Positions 1 to 11,400 of a DNA stretch of 52,670 nt are shown here, piece after piece. The notes under the pieces were generated by a model. It worked only from the letters and a program-made list of their open reading frames with translations. It was not told the DNA's origin and made no database searches. Each line of letters begins with the position of its first letter. The first letter of the stretch is position 1. The stretch covers positions 1-52,670 of the forward strand of contig CAYMLQ010000005.1 of NCBI GenBank assembly GCA_964390795.1, in the 5' to 3' direction. This DNA comes from CAYMLQ01 sp964390795. GTDB taxonomy: Bacteria; Verrucomicrobiota; Kiritimatiellia; RFP12; UBA1067. A program made the position numbers and the translations under genes.

Positions 1-1
1 T

Positions 2-151
2 ACCTTGCTGTCCATAACGGCCTTGCAGCTCTTCGCGGTCGGTTTGCCGTGGTGGTGGAACGTGTTGGTGACCGGGGTTTTGGCGGGGCTTCCCGGGGTG
101 TTGGCCGTATGGCAGATCCGCAAACAACTCGCCCAGAAGAGGGACGCGTGA
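2..151 (+). CDS. C-terminal end of a membrane protein (5' end outside window)
   Basis: The reading frame from base 2 to the TGA at 149-151 encodes about 49 residues. It is rich in Leu, Val, Ala and Trp, including the run LPWWWNVLVTGVLAGLPG, and ends in a basic, hydrophilic tail (QIRKQLAQKRDA). This is the usual look of a final transmembrane helix with a short cytoplasmic tail. Its stop codon overlaps the GTG start of the next gene (GTGA at 148-151), so the two are almost certainly translationally coupled. Too little is present to name the family. By association with an LPS-kinase-like gene it could belong to envelope glycan assembly, but that is inference. Confidence 0.6.
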   Translation, partial: TLLSITALQLFAVGLPWWWNVLVTGVLAGLPGVLAVWQIRKQLAQKRDA

Positions 152-939
152 AACAGACTGGAGAACAGGCGTGGTATGAGCTGGCGCTGCTCACGGGTCG
201 CGGCAGCGCTTCCGGACTCAGCCTCTTACGCGAGCGCGGCAGCGACGTCCGCATTGCCCGCGTGAGCGCGCCGGAGGGCGGCAGCGTGATCGTCAAGCTA
301 TGGAACCGGCCGGGCTGGCGCGGAGGCGTGCGCCGGCTGTCGCACACCGGCAGCGGCTACCGCGAGTATGCCGCGCTCAGGCTGCTCGAGCCCCAGGCGA
401 TCGGGACGCCCCGAGCCTTGGCCTACCTGCACCTGCGTGATCCGCTCACGCCTTACACGGAGGCGCTCGTGTCCAGCGATCTCGGCGTCTGCGGAGACAG
501 CACGGAATTCTTCAAGCGGCTTCTGCGCACGGCCCCCGCTGCCGACATCCGCGCCTTCGAGGAGCAGCTCATCGAGTCCACGGCGGGACTCCTGCGCGCT
601 CGCCTGGTTGATCCGGACCATCGGTTGCCCAATTTCGTGATGACGCCGGACGACCGTCCGGTGCGCCTCGATTTCGAGTTGTGCCGGCACCTCTGGCTGC
701 CCGTCGGGCATCCCCGGCTGGTCGGGCTGATGCTCGGCACTTTTCTGGGCAGCTACGCTTTCGCCGTGCAGCCTGATCTCCAGGCGGTCAGGCAGTTTGT
801 CGCCCGCTTGCAGGCGGCCGTGCGCCCGGATGCGCGTGTGCGAAGGATCGCCGCTGACCGGGTCGCAGGCATGATGGAGCGCCAGCGCCGAGAAAGCGGC
901 ATCGACACGTGCATACCCGATGTCTGGTCATTAGGGTGA
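148..939 (+). CDS. LPS kinase-like (InaA/WaaP superfamily) protein
   Basis: A 263-residue protein. I chose the GTG at 148 because it follows GAAGAGGG with good spacing and overlaps the upstream stop as GTGA; a longer reading from 49 would overlap the upstream gene by about 100 bases. Seen: an ATP-lysine-like strand (SVIVKLWNRPGW), then REYAALRLLE...GTPRALAYL, which fits the helix and hinge of small-molecule kinases. DPDHRLPNFVM resembles the catalytic loop (HxDxxxxN) and VRLDFEL resembles the metal-binding DF motif. The family (WaaP, InaA, KdkA) phosphorylates lipid A core heptose or Kdo at the inner membrane. The catalytic-loop aspartate is read as D in DPDH; exact substrate unknown. It converges on the signalling operon, with only 8 bases between the stops. 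Confidence 0.65.
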   Translation: MKQTGEQAWYELALLTGRGSASGLSLLRERGSDVRIARVSAPEGGSVIVKLWNRPGWRGGVRRLSHTGSGYREYAALRLLEPQAIGTPRALAYLHLRDPLTPYTEALVSSDLGVCGDSTEFFKRLLRTAPAADIRAFEEQLIESTAGLLRARLVDPDHRLPNFVMTPDDRPVRLDFELCRHLWLPVGHPRLVGLMLGTFLGSYAFAVQPDLQAVRQFVARLQAAVRPDARVRRIAADRVAGMMERQRRESGIDTCIPDVWSLG

Positions 940-947
940 GACGCGCC

Positions 948-2563
948 TCACTGCGAGTTTGCTGCAATGGCGAAGTAGCCCATGTTCAGGTTGCCCCGGC
1001 GATAGAGATTGCACGTGCGGGCAGCCGAGTCAAACAGGCTTGTTGAGCGGGTGGTTTCAACCGCTTGGCAACGCGTCATCAGGTCCGTCAGCCGCGAGGC
1101 TGTATCCCACTCGCGGCCCTCGCTGTAGAATAGCAGGCAGCAGGCTTCGCCTGTTAAGCGAACTTGAAGTCGGATATGGGTTCCGTTGGGCACACGGTCA
1201 TGCTCAAGCACGCTTGCAACATAGGTTTGGGCCAACAGGGCCACGCTGGCTGAAGCGGATTCTGGCCACCCGGCTGTCTTGAGTGTTTGCTCCACGGCGG
1301 TCGAAGCGGTCGCCTGGGCTCTCCCGTCAGGGTCAACAAGGAGATCCAGTGCCAGTTCGTGGGGCAGGGTCAGATGAACCGACATGGCACAGCAATCGTC
1401 GTGGCTCAACTCATACCCGTTGTCTGTGATTTGCTCCCAGATACGGGCAGGGTAATCGAACGCCAGCGGGTCGCGGGCAACGTGTGAGAGGGCGATGCGC
1501 AGAGTATCGACGCCACACGGCGTGCCGTTACCCTTGTGGCGCGCTTCGAGCAGCCCGTCGGTAAACAGGAAAAGAAGGTCGCCGGGGTTTGCGGGAGCCG
1601 ACACCTCTTCGCTCTCGTCGTAAAGGATCTCGGTGTTCAGGTTGTTCACGATGCCAAGCGGCAGGCTGCCTTTGCAGGCGAGAGAGGGGGAGAGATCCGC
1701 CCCTGTCTGGTTGAGCAGGAGCGGAGGGGGGTGGCCGCAGTTCATGCCGCGCCACTGGTTTGTGACGGGGTCGTGAACGAGCAGAAACAGCGTGACATAC
1801 ACGTCGATATCAGGCACTTGGTCGCGGAACCGACTGTTGATCTCCCGACATAAGTGGGCTGGCCCGCAATCGGCCATCACGCGCACGACATCAGATATGA
1901 CGGCTTTCATCAAGGCGGCGATCAAGGCAGGGCCGACTCCGTGGCCAGCAACATCGCCCACATATACGCAGAGGCGTCCGTCAGGCAAATCGAGCGCATC
2001 GAAAAAGTCGCCCCCGACATGAAGGCAGGGGTGGTACAGCATCCGCACATCATGCAGCGTCGTCAGGAGGGGCGTTGTGGCCAACAATTTTGTTTGCAGG
2101 AGTGCGGCGACCTTCAGTTCACGCATCATCTGATTTTGCCAGCGCGTCAGCTCCTCAACCTTTTTTGCCATGGCGGCTTGGAGATCGAGCATGCGCCGGC
2201 CCACATCGACCCGTGCGCGGAGTTCTTCCAGAACGAACGGCTTGGAGAGATAGTCATCTGCGCCGGACTCCAAGCCGGTGACGATATCTTGCTTGTCACC
2301 TTTGCTCGTCAGCATGATGAGGTAGGGCGGCTGGTCGGTCTGGCGTTCGCGGACGAGACGGCAGACGTCCACGCCACTCATTTCCGGCATCATCCAGTCG
2401 AGAATGGCCAGTCGGGGCGCGCCAGGCTGTTGGAGCGCCAGCCAGGCTTCGGCACCGTTTACGGCGACCACGACATCGTGGCCGTGCTTCTTCAGCACTT
2501 CCGTGAGCACGATGCGCGATGTAAAGTCATCTTCTGCAATCAGGATACGCATAAATCCATCTT

Positions 2564-2567
<4 letters not shown>
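948..2567 (-). CDS. Response regulator with PP2C/SpoIIE phosphatase output
   Basis: Last gene of the minus-strand signalling operon. The receiver domain (about residues 6-125) has the acidic pair D13 D14, phospho-acceptor D57 in LAILDWMMPEMSG and K109 in DDYLSKPF. A coiled-coil linker follows (about 125-165, ELKVAALLQTKLL). Then comes a SpoIIE/RsbU-type PP2C phosphatase with VGGDFFD and VGDVAGHGVGPAL metal-site motifs. The last 120 residues look like a degenerate RsbW-type HATPase: the expected N-box Asn is not evident. The family dephosphorylates anti-sigma-factor antagonists under control of receiver phosphorylation; no STAS partner lies in this window. The GTG at 2567 overlaps the upstream stop (GTGA). 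The ATG at 2552, which starts MRILIAEDD directly, is equally plausible. Confidence 0.9.
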
Positions 2568-4645
<2,078 letters not shown>

Positions 4646-4679
4646 GGCATGAACCTTCCCGAGCCGGGTCTTACGGCTG

Positions 4680-5822
4680 TTAAAGGCGTTCTTCAGCTAG
4701 GGTTGTCACCGTCATGGTCTGGTTATGAAGCTCGCAGGTGCCGCTGCCCTCGTAGAAGCCGATTTCGCCATAGGAGTAAAACCCAGCAAAGATCGGACAG
4801 TGGGGGAGCTGTTCGGCGACCGCTTCAATTTCAAGGTCGGCTTGCGTTGCCAAGACGAGCTTACGCCCTACGCAACTGATCAGGATGCCGAACTCCGGCG
4901 CAGGATGGGTAAAGAGCTTGGTCTGGCACCCGGCCCGTCCGGCCCCTTCGATGAGCTGGGTATGAGTCGCGTGCATCAGGCGGACCATAGCCCCCTCCGG
5001 CACGTCACCGGCAAAGGTGAGCGACCCCTTTTCTTTATCGACAGCCAGCAAAGTTCTGATCAGGCCCGCATCGTTTTCGGCCACGCGAAGCGCCAGCGGA
5101 TACAAGAGTCCCGAGGCCGGAAGCTGGGCGGCGTCATCGCCCAGATACGTGCAATAGACGTCTAGGGCCCTTACGCCATCCAGTTCGTAAACGACACTGC
5201 CTCGAGCCTTGGTCACCTTGCGGAACGCGCCGAACGGCTGCCAGCCGCTTGCGGAATAGCTCTGCGCGAAGAGGTCATCGCCATAAAAGCCAACCGCTAC
5301 GAGGCATTTTTCACGGGCCTCGGCTCCGGCAATGACGACCGTTTGCTTGAAGCGGGCGCCGTCACCCGCAAGTCCGCCGCTGATCACCATCTCGTCGCCC
5401 AACTCGGCCCGCAAGCCCCGTACCACTTCGCTTCCGTTGACATGGAGTCCGTCGCTCAAGACCAGAACGAGTTTTAGGCCCTCTCCGCGCAGCGCCTTCC
5501 CCAGAATAGCGCCTGCTTCCCTTGATTCGTCCATGGTGGCAACCGGGACGCACTTCACGTTGATGGCGGTTTTTTGAAACGTGAGAGACGTCAGGGTCAC
5601 ATCACCGCTCAAGGATCCCTTGCGCGTGATTTCCCCGGCGGTCGAGCAGCCGACCACGTACGCGTCAGCCGGAAAGGCAGATCGGATGCCGGACAACAAA
5701 GCCGGGCTCTGAAGTTTCTCCGTCGGTCCAAACACGAGCACCAGTTGTCCCCTTCCTCCGACCTCGTTGGCGATCGTAATCGGCGTGTGCTCGTCATCCA
5801 AAATCTGCTGCCTGATGATCAT
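4680..5822 (-). CDS. FIST domain sensor protein
   Basis: 380 residues matching the FIST_N plus FIST_C layout: an N-terminal half with DAYVVGCSTAGEI and VISGGLAGDGARF, and a C-terminal half with GRKLVLATQADLEIE followed by CPIFAGFYSYGEIGF. FIST (F-box and intracellular signal transduction) domains are predicted small-ligand sensors, possibly for amino acids, that usually sit next to kinases, chemotaxis proteins or phosphatases. No signal peptide or membrane helix is visible, so it is cytoplasmic. Its ATG overlaps the stop of the upstream PAS sensor gene (ATGA at 5819-5822), which argues for coupled translation. It probably delivers an intracellular signal to the hybrid kinase encoded 34 bases downstream. 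Confidence 0.9.
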   Translation of the reverse strand: MIIRQQILDDEHTPITIANEVGGRGQLVLVFGPTEKLQSPALLSGIRSAFPADAYVVGCSTAGEITRKGSLSGDVTLTSLTFQKTAINVKCVPVATMDESREAGAILGKALRGEGLKLVLVLSDGLHVNGSEVVRGLRAELGDEMVISGGLAGDGARFKQTVVIAGAEAREKCLVAVGFYGDDLFAQSYSASGWQPFGAFRKVTKARGSVVYELDGVRALDVYCTYLGDDAAQLPASGLLYPLALRVAENDAGLIRTLLAVDKEKGSLTFAGDVPEGAMVRLMHATHTQLIEGAGRAGCQTKLFTHPAPEFGILISCVGRKLVLATQADLEIEAVAEQLPHCPIFAGFYSYGEIGFYEGSGTCELHNQTMTVTTLAEERL

Positions 5823-8401
5823 ACGGTATGACTCCTCTCCTGAGTTCCTGCATTCGGAGTTGTGTCTTCCAGCCCTTGAAGATCATACGCCGGGGGCAAA
5901 CCCAGACGTACACGAAGATCGTTGATCTGCTGTTTCAGCTCAATCATGAAGAGTTCGCGGTTAATGCTAAATTGGTTGAATAGTTGCAGCTCCTGAACGG
6001 TGGCAGCCAACTCCTCTGTCTGCGTCCTGAGCACGGTGATATCCCAATTCGTTCCAATCATGCGGAGCGGCTTGTGGGCGTCGTCGCGCTGCACCACGGC
6101 GAGAGCGCGGATGTTGTGGATCGTACCGTCGGGCCAGGCAACCCGGAACTCGGTGTCGAATTCCTTTTCGCCGCGTAGCGCCATCTGGACTTCGGCATCC
6201 TCGCGCAGCAGGTCTTCCGGAAGAACGCCCGCGCGCCAACTTGCGAAGGCGTCGCCGGCCTGCTCCCGCGTGAGTCCGTAGAGACGAAACATCTGGTCGT
6301 CCCAGAGCAGACGATTGTTGATCAAGTCGTAATCCCAGACGCCGACACCTCCCGCACGCGTGGCCAGCGACAGGCGCTCGGCAATCCGCGCGAGTGCCGC
6401 CTCGGCCCGCGTGCGCTCGGACACATCCACGAAGCATTCCAGAAGCTTCTCCTGCCCTTTCAGCTGGATGCGCTTGACCGTTTTTATGATGGGCATGCGG
6501 CTCTTGTCTGCCCTCAGCAGCTCCCGCTCCGAATTGTCGACGGTCTTGCCCAAGTCGCAGACGGGGCACTTCCCCTCGTCCGCAGGACACAAGAACGAGT
6601 GGCAGCGGCGCCCCACCAGACAGTCTGCCGGGGCTCCGAACAGGGTGGCCACATTGTCGTTCACCCGCTCGATGAGCCGGGTCACAGGATCAACGATGAC
6701 CACGCCGACGGGGAGACTGTCCAACAGGACGCGCTGCAGGGCTTCGCTTTCCAGCAGCTCACTCTGTTGGGCGCGGAGGCCCGCATCGGTTCGGCGCAAC
6801 AGGGTGAAGCTGACGGCCAGCAACAGCGCCACCAGCACCGCGCCCGCCGCTCCGGACAGGGCCGTCAGACGCGCAAAGGCCGCTGTGGCGCGGGACACGT
6901 CGCACATTACGAGGAGATCTCCGACCTCAACCCCCGAAGCGTCATTCAGGGGGGTCGCCGACACTCGGATGTGCTGCCCGTTGAGGAAGACCTCGCCGGC
7001 TTGCACGCGCCGGGAACGCCCGCCCTCAGCGCGATCCGCCAGCGTAGAGAACGCGTCGGGCAGTTGGCCTTGTGAGGCATAGGCCACCACGCTGTGGGCC
7101 AGGCGCCCCCAGTGGGAATCCTTTCCGCGGAGACGCATGCCTTCCTCCCACGTCGGACGGTCCAAAAGTTCTTTGCGGAGGGTCACCGCCAGTTGGCTGC
7201 CAGAGCGCTTATGCAGGGCCTGAAGCACGTCGGTCATCTCCTTGCCAAGCTCCACATAGCCGGCGAGTGTTCCGCCGCTGAAAACCGGTTGAACGACGCT
7301 TAGGTAGAGGATTCCAGGTGGCACCAGCTCGATCCCCGCGGAGCGCTTGCCCGTCCGTTCGGCTACCAGCGCCGTGAACCGTCCGATCCGGTCGCCGCGC
7401 CCGTCCTGGTTGCCGACGTTCAGGACGCAAACGCGGCGGGCGTCAGAAAAGCAAAAATACGCGATGTCGTTTTCCCGGCGCACCGTTTCGATGAAGGGCT
7501 GCCAGCCGGGCAACAGGCTGTCGGCATGGCCCTCGCGCAGAGCGCGACACATGTCAGGGTCGTGGGCCATGGGCGTCAGCGCCGCAGCTAGGCCGGAAGC
7601 CTGCATGTCCAAGGCCGTCTGCAGGTAGCCGGATACAGTGGACGCATGGGACTCGGTCTCCATGGCCAAGTGGCTCTGATGCTGGTGCCACAGGAGGGCG
7701 GCGGCACCGGTCGCCATCAGAAGAACCAGGGCCACGAGGGGTTGCCAGAGACGCCGCAGGACGGGCTTGGGCGAGGGTGCTGCACGACGGGTGGTGACAA
7801 ACGCGGCTGTCACTCCGATGAATAACACCAACATCAGCCCCACGGGGAGCGCCACACGGGTTGCCACGTTCCAAGACCAGTCGCGCGCGTCCATGTCCAT
7901 GCCCAACACGGCGGACACCGCACCGGTTTGAGGGTCACAGCTAGGCACCGCACCGCTGACAAAGGTGCCCCACTGGTCGGTGAAAGGCCCCTCGGCGCAG
8001 GCGACGCCGGTCTCGAAAGCGCGGCGGAAACCCTCCGGCACATCCCGATAGATCATCCCGGCCGGGGATTCGTTCTTAGAACCGATCGGTTCGCTGTCTA
8101 CGTAAAAGAATACGTCGCCATCCGGTTTGCGTCCCATGAGGTAAATGAACCGGCACTGCGCGTTGGCGGAACGGACGGAGGCAAGCTGTTCTTTGAGCCT
8201 CAGATAATCGGGTGAGCGGAGGTCTGCCCCTGTGCCTGAAAGCGACTGAACCCGTCCGATGTCTACGGCTTTCGCCACTAGCCGAGTCTGAAGCAGCAGG
8301 GCAGCACGAAGCTCGCGGTTCGTCCGCGCGACAAGCCCCCACGTGAAGAGCACGCCTGCGAAAAAGAGAGCGAGCAGCCAGACGCCGGGAGTGATTTTCA
8401 T
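5819..8401 (-). CDS. Membrane PAS sensor protein without kinase domain
   Basis: 860 residues from the ATG at 8401 (AGGAG seven bases upstream). Helices at about 7-25, 183-203, 221-239 and 512-535 enclose two extracytoplasmic Cache-like sensor regions. Cytoplasmic PAS 1 (about 553-660) contains C600, C605, C612 and C615, a C-x4-C-x6-C-x2-C cluster that could bind metal or sense redox state. PAS 2 (about 675-790) is of the PAS-3 type with the PAC ending MIGTNWDIT. The protein ends in a coiled coil (FNRELFMIELKQQINDL-like) and has no HisKA, HATPase or cyclase domain. The sensor architecture is paralogous to the front of the upstream kinase. It may act as an accessory sensor for the neighbouring kinases. 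Its gene begins 13 bases after the kinase stop. Confidence 0.9.
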   Translation of the reverse strand: MKITPGVWLLALFFAGVLFTWGLVARTNRELRAALLLQTRLVAKAVDIGRVQSLSGTGADLRSPDYLRLKEQLASVRSANAQCRFIYLMGRKPDGDVFFYVDSEPIGSKNESPAGMIYRDVPEGFRRAFETGVACAEGPFTDQWGTFVSGAVPSCDPQTGAVSAVLGMDMDARDWSWNVATRVALPVGLMLVLFIGVTAAFVTTRRAAPSPKPVLRRLWQPLVALVLLMATGAAALLWHQHQSHLAMETESHASTVSGYLQTALDMQASGLAAALTPMAHDPDMCRALREGHADSLLPGWQPFIETVRRENDIAYFCFSDARRVCVLNVGNQDGRGDRIGRFTALVAERTGKRSAGIELVPPGILYLSVVQPVFSGGTLAGYVELGKEMTDVLQALHKRSGSQLAVTLRKELLDRPTWEEGMRLRGKDSHWGRLAHSVVAYASQGQLPDAFSTLADRAEGGRSRRVQAGEVFLNGQHIRVSATPLNDASGVEVGDLLVMCDVSRATAAFARLTALSGAAGAVLVALLLAVSFTLLRRTDAGLRAQQSELLESEALQRVLLDSLPVGVVIVDPVTRLIERVNDNVATLFGAPADCLVGRRCHSFLCPADEGKCPVCDLGKTVDNSERELLRADKSRMPIIKTVKRIQLKGQEKLLECFVDVSERTRAEAALARIAERLSLATRAGGVGVWDYDLINNRLLWDDQMFRLYGLTREQAGDAFASWRAGVLPEDLLREDAEVQMALRGEKEFDTEFRVAWPDGTIHNIRALAVVQRDDAHKPLRMIGTNWDITVLRTQTEELAATVQELQLFNQFSINRELFMIELKQQINDLRVRLGLPPAYDLQGLEDTTPNAGTQERSHTV

Positions 8402-8414
8402 AGGGCGCTCCTCT

Positions 8415-11400
8415 TCAGATGCTTGCCGGACTGTCGGAAAAGGCCCGCCCAAGCGCAACCTTCAAAAGGGAAAACTGGATTTCCAAGTCTGGCAATCGGA
8501 GTGCGGCGAACTGCAGGTCTCCCGTTCGGCAGGCGCTCTCCATGTCGAACGCCACGGTGCTGAGGGTTCCTCCTCCCACATTCGCAGCGGCACTTTTGAT
8601 CGAGTGCGCCTGGCGCTCAACGTGCGTGATATCGCCTTCGCGCAGGCAGGTCTTCAAGATGTCGATCTGCCGGGGGATATCATCAAGAAAAGCCGAGACC
8701 ACCTTTTGCGCCAAGCTCTCATCATCCATCAGGCGGGCCATCATGCCTGCCCGGTCGAAGCCTTGGTCTGAGGGGTGAGGGCTGTCGGCTGTGGCCTGAA
8801 TGCGGAGGCCTGAGGGCATGGCCCCCGCTGGGTCTTTGGGCAGCCATTGATCAAGAACAGCCGCCAGATCCTTCGGGGACACCGGTTTTGAAATGTAATC
8901 GTCCATTCCGGCTGCCAGGCATTTTTCGCGGTCGCCGCGCATGGCGTTGGCGGTCATGGCGATAATGGGGATCCGGTGGTTTTGGACGGGCGAAAGGGGG
9001 TCGCGTATCTTGCGTGTGGCCTCCAAGCCGTCCAGGACGGGCATCTGCACATCCATCAGCACCAAGTCGTAGGGCAGTTCAGCAAGCGATCTGACGGCTT
9101 CCGCGCCGTTGGCCACGGCGTCCGTGCGTAGTCCCATTCGCGTGAGCAGGCCGACGGCCACCCGCTGGTTGATCACGTTGTCCTCGGCGATCAGAATGCG
9201 GATCACAGACTGGCGCAGGGCCTGGAAAGGCGTGTGCGCCATACCCTGTCGCATGGGTGTGGCTAGATCCCGACCGTCCAGGGCCGTGACAAGGCTGTCG
9301 AACAGCTCCGACTGTTTCGTCGGTTTGTTGAGATAGGCCGACACGCCCAGCTCTTTCATGCGTTGGGCGTCAGCTCTGTTTCCAACGGAGGTCAAGAGCA
9401 CCAGCTTGATGTCCTTCAGAGCCGGCTCGGACGTGATGGCTTGCGTCAGCGCCAGGCCGTCCATTCCGGGCATCTGGACGTCGAGGATCGCCGCATGGAA
9501 TGGGTCTCCGTCAGTATGGGCCGCCTGAAGGGCCTTCAGCGCGGCGGCGCCTTCCCGCGCCTCTTCGGTCCGCACGCCCCAGGCCTGTAGCTGGATCGTC
9601 AGCACTTCACGATTGGTCGCGTTGTCATCCACCACGAGAATGCGCGTTCCGCTGAGATCGGCGAGTGCAGAGGCCTCCTCTTTTCGAGCCGCTTGTTTCG
9701 CGAAGCGTGCCGTAAACCAGAAGTCGGCGCCTGTGCCCTTTTCACTGTTGACGCCGATCTCGCCGCCCATGAGGGTGACCAGCTCCTGCGAAATGGCGAG
9801 TCCCAGTCCGGTGCCGCCATACTTGCGCGCCGTTGAGGCGTCCTCCTGTGTAAATTTCTCGAAGATGCTCCTCTGCATGTCTTTTGAGATGCCGATGCCG
9901 GTATCCCGCACGGAGAATCGCACGACAGTTTCAGCCTCGGTCTCCGATAACACGCTGGCCCGTACGGCAATCTCTCCCTCATGGGTGAACTTCACCGCAT
10001 TGGACGTCAGGTTGAGAAGCACCTGGCGCAGGCGGCCGGGGTCGCCGCTCAGGAAACCCGGGACATCCGGAGCAACGGCGCAAATGAACTCGACACCCTT
10101 GTCATAGGCGCTGAGGGCCACCAGGGAGGCCAGATCATCCAGCAGGGCGCGGAGGTCGAAGTCCAGCGTTTCCAGCTCGAGCTTGCCCGTTTCCATTTTC
10201 GAAAAGTCGAGGATGTCGTTGAGCAGCGCCAGCAGCGACTCTGCGCTGGCGCGCACTGTTTCCGCATACTTGCGCTGATCGTCGCTGAGATCCGTGTCCA
10301 AGAGGATGCCCGTCATGCCGATGACGCCGTTCATCGGGGTGCGGATCTCATGGCTCATATTGGCCAGAAAGTCGCTCTTGGCCTTGTTGGCCATTTCGGC
10401 CTGCGTGGTCATCGTGTTGGCGAAGGCGATCTGCTGCTCCAAATGCGCGTTCAGATTTTCGGCTTTCTCCTTTGCCCGCCGTAAGTCCTCCTCCATCGAC
10501 TTGTATTTGGTCACGTCAACGGCATAGTGAAGATAGACGTCCTCCTCGAGCGGGATCCACCAGGTGTCATAAACACCGTCACCAAAGGTGATTTCGCTAT
10601 TGAGGGGTGTCCGTTTCTTAAAGGCCTCTTCGCTGCGGCAAAAGCCGCACGTGGATTTTGGCAGGGCCTCGCCCGCGTTCTCATTCGCGCTGGAACGCGC
10701 GTCAGGCCGATGAATGCCCTGCCAGCATAGACCGCCTGTCCGTGTGCCCAGCTTCTGCGCGGCGACATTTTGCGCCAGAATGCGGTGGTCGCGGGTGATG
10801 AGCCATGCGGGGCTCGGGATGCCGCTCAACATCAGCCTGATCCGCTCGTCTTTGCGAAGGTTCGCCTCCTCGGCCCTTTTACGCTCGGTGATGTCAACGA
10901 AACTTTCCAGGAGATAGTCCTGTCCGTCAAGTTCGATGCGCGTGGCGGTTTTCAGAACCGGGATCATCACGCCGTCTACTCGCCGGATCTTCCGCTCGGC
11001 GTTGTCGACGGTCTGGCCCAGGTCGAGCACGGGACACCGTCCGACCTCAGAGGGGCACATGTGGCTGGTGCAAAGGTCACCGATCAGGTCTTTTGGCTTG
11101 GTGCCGAGCATGCGGGCCGCCGCCGGGTTCACCTCAACGATAACGCGGTCTTTACACCGAACCAGGATGATTCCGGCCTGGACTGACTCCATCACGGCCC
11201 GCATGCGCGTGTGAGCGCTTCTGAGATCCTCGCGCCTCCTGTGCTCCTCTGTCACGTCGCGGAAGACAAGAACCGCTCCGATTACGGCGCCTGCGGCGTC
11301 GTGGATGGGAGCGAAACTGTCGGCGATCTGACGCTCCGTGCCGTCCTTGGCGATGAGCACGGTGTGGTTTGCCAGACCGCTGATGCGATTGACGCGCAGG

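Noticed and set aside
49..147. Extended N-terminus of the LPS-kinase-like protein from an ATG/GTG near 49
   Set aside because: It would overlap the end of the upstream membrane protein gene by about 100 bases; GTG at 148 has a ribosome site and a GTGA overlap.
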